This document shows positions 30,307 to 33,148 of a stretch of 33,148 bases of DNA, piece by piece (position 1 is the first letter of the stretch; each line of letters starts with the position of its first letter). The position numbers were made by a program, and so were the translations under genes. The DNA is from Bifidobacteriaceae bacterium (GTDB lineage: Bacteria; Actinomycetota; Actinomycetes; Actinomycetales; Bifidobacteriaceae): positions 1 to 33,148 of the forward strand of contig JAQXZM010000134.1 in the NCBI GenBank assembly GCA_029227215.1. Direction: 5' to 3'. The notes under the pieces were generated by a model. The model saw only the letters and a list, made by a program, of their open reading frames with translations, did no database searches and had not been told where the DNA came from.

Positions 30307-30424
30307 GCCGTGCGATCCCTTCTGTTCTCTCGTGTGCTAACACCATGATAAGCGGTGGTTGGTGGATGCGTGGTGATTGTGTGGGTTGTGGTGGTTGCGG
30401 ATTGGCTGATTCACGAATCGGCCA

Positions 30425-30500
30425 CCATGCGCCCGTCAACCGCGCGCCCGTCAACCATACGCCCGCCCACCATGCGCCCCGCCGCGCGCCCGCCATCCAG
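30425..30500 (+). repeat. Degenerate 13-15-bp tandem repeat upstream of the amidotransferase gene
   Basis: GCGCCCGTCAACC and variants (ACGCCCGCCCACC, GCGCCCGCC) recur about five times in the divergent gap 30307-30566. Confidence 0.55.
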
Positions 30501-30566
30501 CCGATATAGCGCGAATCAATAACCGCCCGCGGTGTTGCGGCGCACACATCGAATAGAGTGGAGCAC

Positions 30567-31421
30567 ATGTGTAGATTGCTGGGATACGCGACGGCGGGAA
30601 CGAACAAGAGCCTGGAGGACGTGCTGGGCGAGGGCATCGTGCGCGAGTACCTGCGCCTCTCCCTCGTGCACAACGACGGCTGGGGCGCGGCGCTCGTGGC
30701 GGATTCCGCACGCCGCGCGGGCGTCGACGATGGCGGTGCGCCCACGAACGGCAGCTACACCACGCTCTACAAATCCACGGAGCCGGCATATCTCGACCCC
30801 GCCGCGAGCCTGCTCGCCCAGCAGGGTGCCCGCGGTGCGCTGTTCCACCTGCGCCTTGCCTCCTCGAACCTGCCGCTCATCATCGAGAACCAGCAGCCGT
30901 TCAGTGCCGACGCGATCTCGTTCATCCACAATGGCGACATCTCGGACGACGCGGGCCGCAACCTCGTACATGACCCCGACCTGCCCGTCACCCGCGAGCA
31001 GATCCTGGCGACCGGCGGCAAGTCGGATTCCGCCATTTACTTCGCCGTGGTGCTCTGCCACCTCAGCGAGGGCAAATCGCTGCCCGAGGCGGTCGCTGCC
31101 GCCATCGCGGACCTGCGCGTGCGCTACCCGCACAGCTCCTACAACTGCATGGTGCAGACGGAAAACACGTTCATCGTGGTCAATGCCGCGGGGCGCGTGG
31201 AGACGAGCCCACGCATCGTGGAGATCTACAGCCGTTTCGGCCTGGCGGACCGCGCCAAGGGATACCGCGTGCTGCGTTACCGCGACATCGACGGCGGCGG
31301 CGTGGTGGTGGCGTCGAGCGGCTTCCCGCAGGACGAGCGCGACGGTTGGCGCGAGCTGCCCAACAACCACATGCTCGTCGCGTCCAATCGCACCGGCCGC
31401 TACGACATCCAGCCGCTGTGA
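30567..31421 (+). CDS. Class II glutamine amidotransferase (EgtC/YafJ-like Ntn hydrolase)
   Basis: A 284-residue Ntn hydrolase. The start must be ATG 30567, because removal of Met exposes the catalytic Cys2 (MCRLLGY); the upstream GTG at 30558 would hide it. A −10-like TAGAGT ends 7 nt before the ATG (leaderless). Family motifs include HNDGWG, LFHLRLASS (the RxA type signature), PFSADAISFIHNGDI and GKSDSAIYF. No synthetase domain is fused. Relatives include EgtC, which hydrolyses a γ-glutamyl intermediate of ergothioneine synthesis, and YafJ-type proteins of unknown role. The next gene is a GCS2-type γ-glutamyl ligase, which fits a γ-glutamyl substrate, but no egtB or egtD is in the window. 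Confidence 0.88.
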   Translation: MCRLLGYATAGTNKSLEDVLGEGIVREYLRLSLVHNDGWGAALVADSARRAGVDDGGAPTNGSYTTLYKSTEPAYLDPAASLLAQQGARGALFHLRLASSNLPLIIENQQPFSADAISFIHNGDISDDAGRNLVHDPDLPVTREQILATGGKSDSAIYFAVVLCHLSEGKSLPEAVAAAIADLRVRYPHSSYNCMVQTENTFIVVNAAGRVETSPRIVEIYSRFGLADRAKGYRVLRYRDIDGGGVVVASSGFPQDERDGWRELPNNHMLVASNRTGRYDIQPL

Positions 31422-31587
31422 GCGGCCGCGATCATTCCACACGAAATCCAGGTCGCCAAAATCCGCCCCATGATCCCGCCCGAATCCCGCGCGAAATCCC
31501 GCCCGCCATAACTCCGCCCACCACGGGAGGGCGGGAATCATAAATATTTCATAGAGCGAAAAGCGCGATTATCCTCGCGCGCCCCGA

Positions 31588-31593
31588 TAGGCT
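31588..31593 (+). promoter_or_regulatory. −10 element of the GCS2 ligase gene (leaderless)
   Basis: TAGGCT ends 6 nt before the ATG at 31600. A weak hairpin with TCCCGCCC/GGGCGGGA arms (31497-31540) upstream may end the previous transcript. Confidence 0.45.
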
Positions 31594-31599
31594 GGTGCC

Positions 31600-32862
31600 A
31601 TGACGATTCACGAGTTCGACTACTTCCATCAGGACCGCTCGGTCAACCCTAAGCACCTGAACAGCCTGGTGCGCTTCTTCGAAAGCGGTGTGCTGCAGCC
31701 CCAGGACTTCGGCTTCGGCGTGGAGATCGAGCATCTGCCGGTGCGCGAAGGCACCGACGATGCCGTCACCTATGCCGAGAAAGACGGCGTGCACGAGGTG
31801 CTCAACGAGCTCTCGGCGTTGTACGACCCGGCGACGCAGTACGTGGAGAACGGCCAATTGCTGGGCTTTTCGAAGCCGGGCATCGCAGTCTCCCTCGAAC
31901 CGGGCGGGCAGATCGAATGCTCGCTCGGCGTGGCGCATTCCGACGAGGACTTCGCACGGCTCTACACGCAATTCCGCCGTGACATCGACCCCATCCTCGC
32001 CCGCCATCACATCCGCCTCGTGAACTACGGCTACCAGCCGCGCACCCACGCCACCGACATCCGCATCATCCCCAAGCCGCGCTACGACGGCATGACCGAG
32101 TTCTTCGGCCGCACCTGGCGTATGGGCTGGAACATGATGCGTTGCTCCGCCTCCACCCAGGTGAGCATCGACTACTCCAGCGAGGAGGACGCCATCGCCA
32201 AGCTGCGCATCGGCGTGGCGATCGGGCCCATCCTCGCGCTGTTCTTCCGCAATTCGCCCTACTTTGAAGGCGAAGAGAACCCGTGGCCGTTGCTGCGCCA
32301 GTACATGTGGGACGGCCTGGACCCCCAGCGCACCGGCGTGCCCGCGGGGCTCTATGACAGCAATTACTCGTGGGAGGAGTACGCCTACGACGTGCTCGCC
32401 ACGCCGCTCATGGTCACCGACCTCACCCACACGCCCGAGTATACGGGCGACGCGCCGGTGCGCCCCGCCTGGCATGACAACGCGGCGGACGTCTACCCCG
32501 ACCGCGAGCTCAACAAGGCCGAGATCTCGCACATCCTCTCCACCCATTTCCCGGACATGCGCCTGAAGAACTTCCTCGAGATGCGCCACTGGGACTCGCT
32601 GCCGTTCGAGCGCGCGCAATGCCTCACGCATGTGGTGCTCAGCAACTTCTACGACACCGAGCAGCTGGGCAACCTCGCCACCTACTTCGATGGCGTGCGC
32701 GCGGTGGACGTCTACGCCGCGAAGGCCGATTTGCAGGCGAATGGCGTGGACGCACACCCCTACGGGCAGTCGCTCGACTTCTGGCGCGAATTCCTGCGCG
32801 CCGAAGGCAGCCTCGACGACGTGCCGGGCGACCCCACGCACCCCGACGTGTTCCAGCGGTAG
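31600..32862 (+). CDS. Glutamate-cysteine ligase, GCS2 family (EgtA/plant-type)
   Basis: A 420-residue ATP-dependent carboxylate-amine ligase predicted to join the γ-carboxyl of glutamate to cysteine. The family signatures are present: FGFGVEIEHLPV near the start, AVSLEPGGQIECSLG, MRCSASTQVSIDYSSE, and a C-terminal FLEMRHWDSLPFERA. The length fits the family. The start at 31600 is supported by the −10 hexamer just upstream. It follows the amidotransferase in the same direction with a 178-nt gap, so it probably has its own promoter. Product could feed a low-molecular-weight thiol; glutathione synthetase is not in the window. Family is sure, the pathway is not. Confidence 0.9.
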   Translation: MTIHEFDYFHQDRSVNPKHLNSLVRFFESGVLQPQDFGFGVEIEHLPVREGTDDAVTYAEKDGVHEVLNELSALYDPATQYVENGQLLGFSKPGIAVSLEPGGQIECSLGVAHSDEDFARLYTQFRRDIDPILARHHIRLVNYGYQPRTHATDIRIIPKPRYDGMTEFFGRTWRMGWNMMRCSASTQVSIDYSSEEDAIAKLRIGVAIGPILALFFRNSPYFEGEENPWPLLRQYMWDGLDPQRTGVPAGLYDSNYSWEEYAYDVLATPLMVTDLTHTPEYTGDAPVRPAWHDNAADVYPDRELNKAEISHILSTHFPDMRLKNFLEMRHWDSLPFERAQCLTHVVLSNFYDTEQLGNLATYFDGVRAVDVYAAKADLQANGVDAHPYGQSLDFWREFLRAEGSLDDVPGDPTHPDVFQR

Positions 32863-32930
32863 GGTTGCCGGCGGCTGAGGCGGTAGGGTGCCACTTCCCG
32901 CATATCGTTGCGAATTGGCGCATTTCGCCG

Positions 32931-32974
32931 AGAGCCGACACGGTCGCGCACACCGTGTCGGCTCTCTTTTTATT
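32931..32974 (+). terminator. Strong terminator after the GCS2 ligase gene
   Basis: AGAGCCGACACGGT pairs perfectly with ACCGTGTCGGCTCT around CGCGCAC, followed by CTTTTTATT. The remaining 33000-33148 shows a small TGGCACT/AGTGCCA hairpin (33046-33066) and no supported gene. Confidence 0.9.
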
Positions 32975-33148
32975 CCATCGCCCTCGGTAAAATTGGCGAT
33001 GTTCAAGCAATTGGCTAGCAATTTCAGCGCTTCGCAGCAGTATTGGCACTATTGCCGCAGTGCCACCATGGTCGGAATTGCCACAATGCCATACACAATG
33101 TCATATCCCGGCGCCGCCGGGCCTGCCTCGCCAGGCTCCCTCAGGCGG

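Noticed and set aside
31600-32862. Naming the ligase gshA or egtA
   Set aside because: The GCS2 family is clear, but neither glutathione nor ergothioneine synthesis is shown by other genes here.

Overview
The window looks like chromosomal DNA of a high-GC actinobacterium, most likely Bifidobacterium or a close relative. The support is a GC-rich sequence with strong third-position GC, many genes that appear to be leaderless, a protein O-mannosyltransferase divergent from rsmI (the arrangement known from other Actinobacteria), metG and tatD in the same neighbourhood, and families familiar from bifidobacteria (AbiEi-like, Fic, macrodomain with sirtuin). Genus is an inference; no rRNA is present.

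Layout. 1-2.45 kb is accessory DNA: a tightly coupled leftward operon of small unknown genes, then three short rightward units (an orphan gene, a tRNA-Tyr with a long variable arm, another orphan gene), each ending in the same two-hairpin terminator module. 2.5-3.5 kb holds dispersed palindromic repeats, tRNA-Ala(CGC) and a 20-bp-period tandem repeat. 3.5-8.6 kb is a conserved block: DedA membrane protein, PMT mannosyltransferase, a small membrane protein and rsmI. 8.9-12.8 kb is an accessory island between rsmI and metG: an LRV-like protein coupled to an AbiEi-like protein, a frameshifted PBECR4-type gene and a Fic enzyme.

13.0-22.0 kb has metG, then a locus that reads as a surface-polysaccharide system: a membrane protein with inactivated GGDEF and EAL domains, a membrane-anchored GH18-like glycosidase with a CBM5/12 module, and a divergent processive GT2 synthase. 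22.1-25.7 kb has a class M sirtuin with a zinc macrodomain hydrolase (reversible protein ADP-ribosylation), then an NAD(P)-binding oxidoreductase divergent from an HxlR redox regulator. 25.7-27.0 kb is non-coding and carries the most striking structure in the window: a tandem array of 22-bp palindromes spaced 73/74 bp apart, close to seven helical turns, with relatives elsewhere in the window. 27.2-32.9 kb has tatD, a second PMT paralogue, a class II glutamine amidotransferase and a GCS2-type glutamate-cysteine ligase.

The strongest candidates for new biology are the phased palindrome array and its dispersed copies, the polysaccharide locus built around a catalytically dead c-di-GMP-type protein, and the compact coupled micro-gene operon at the left edge.
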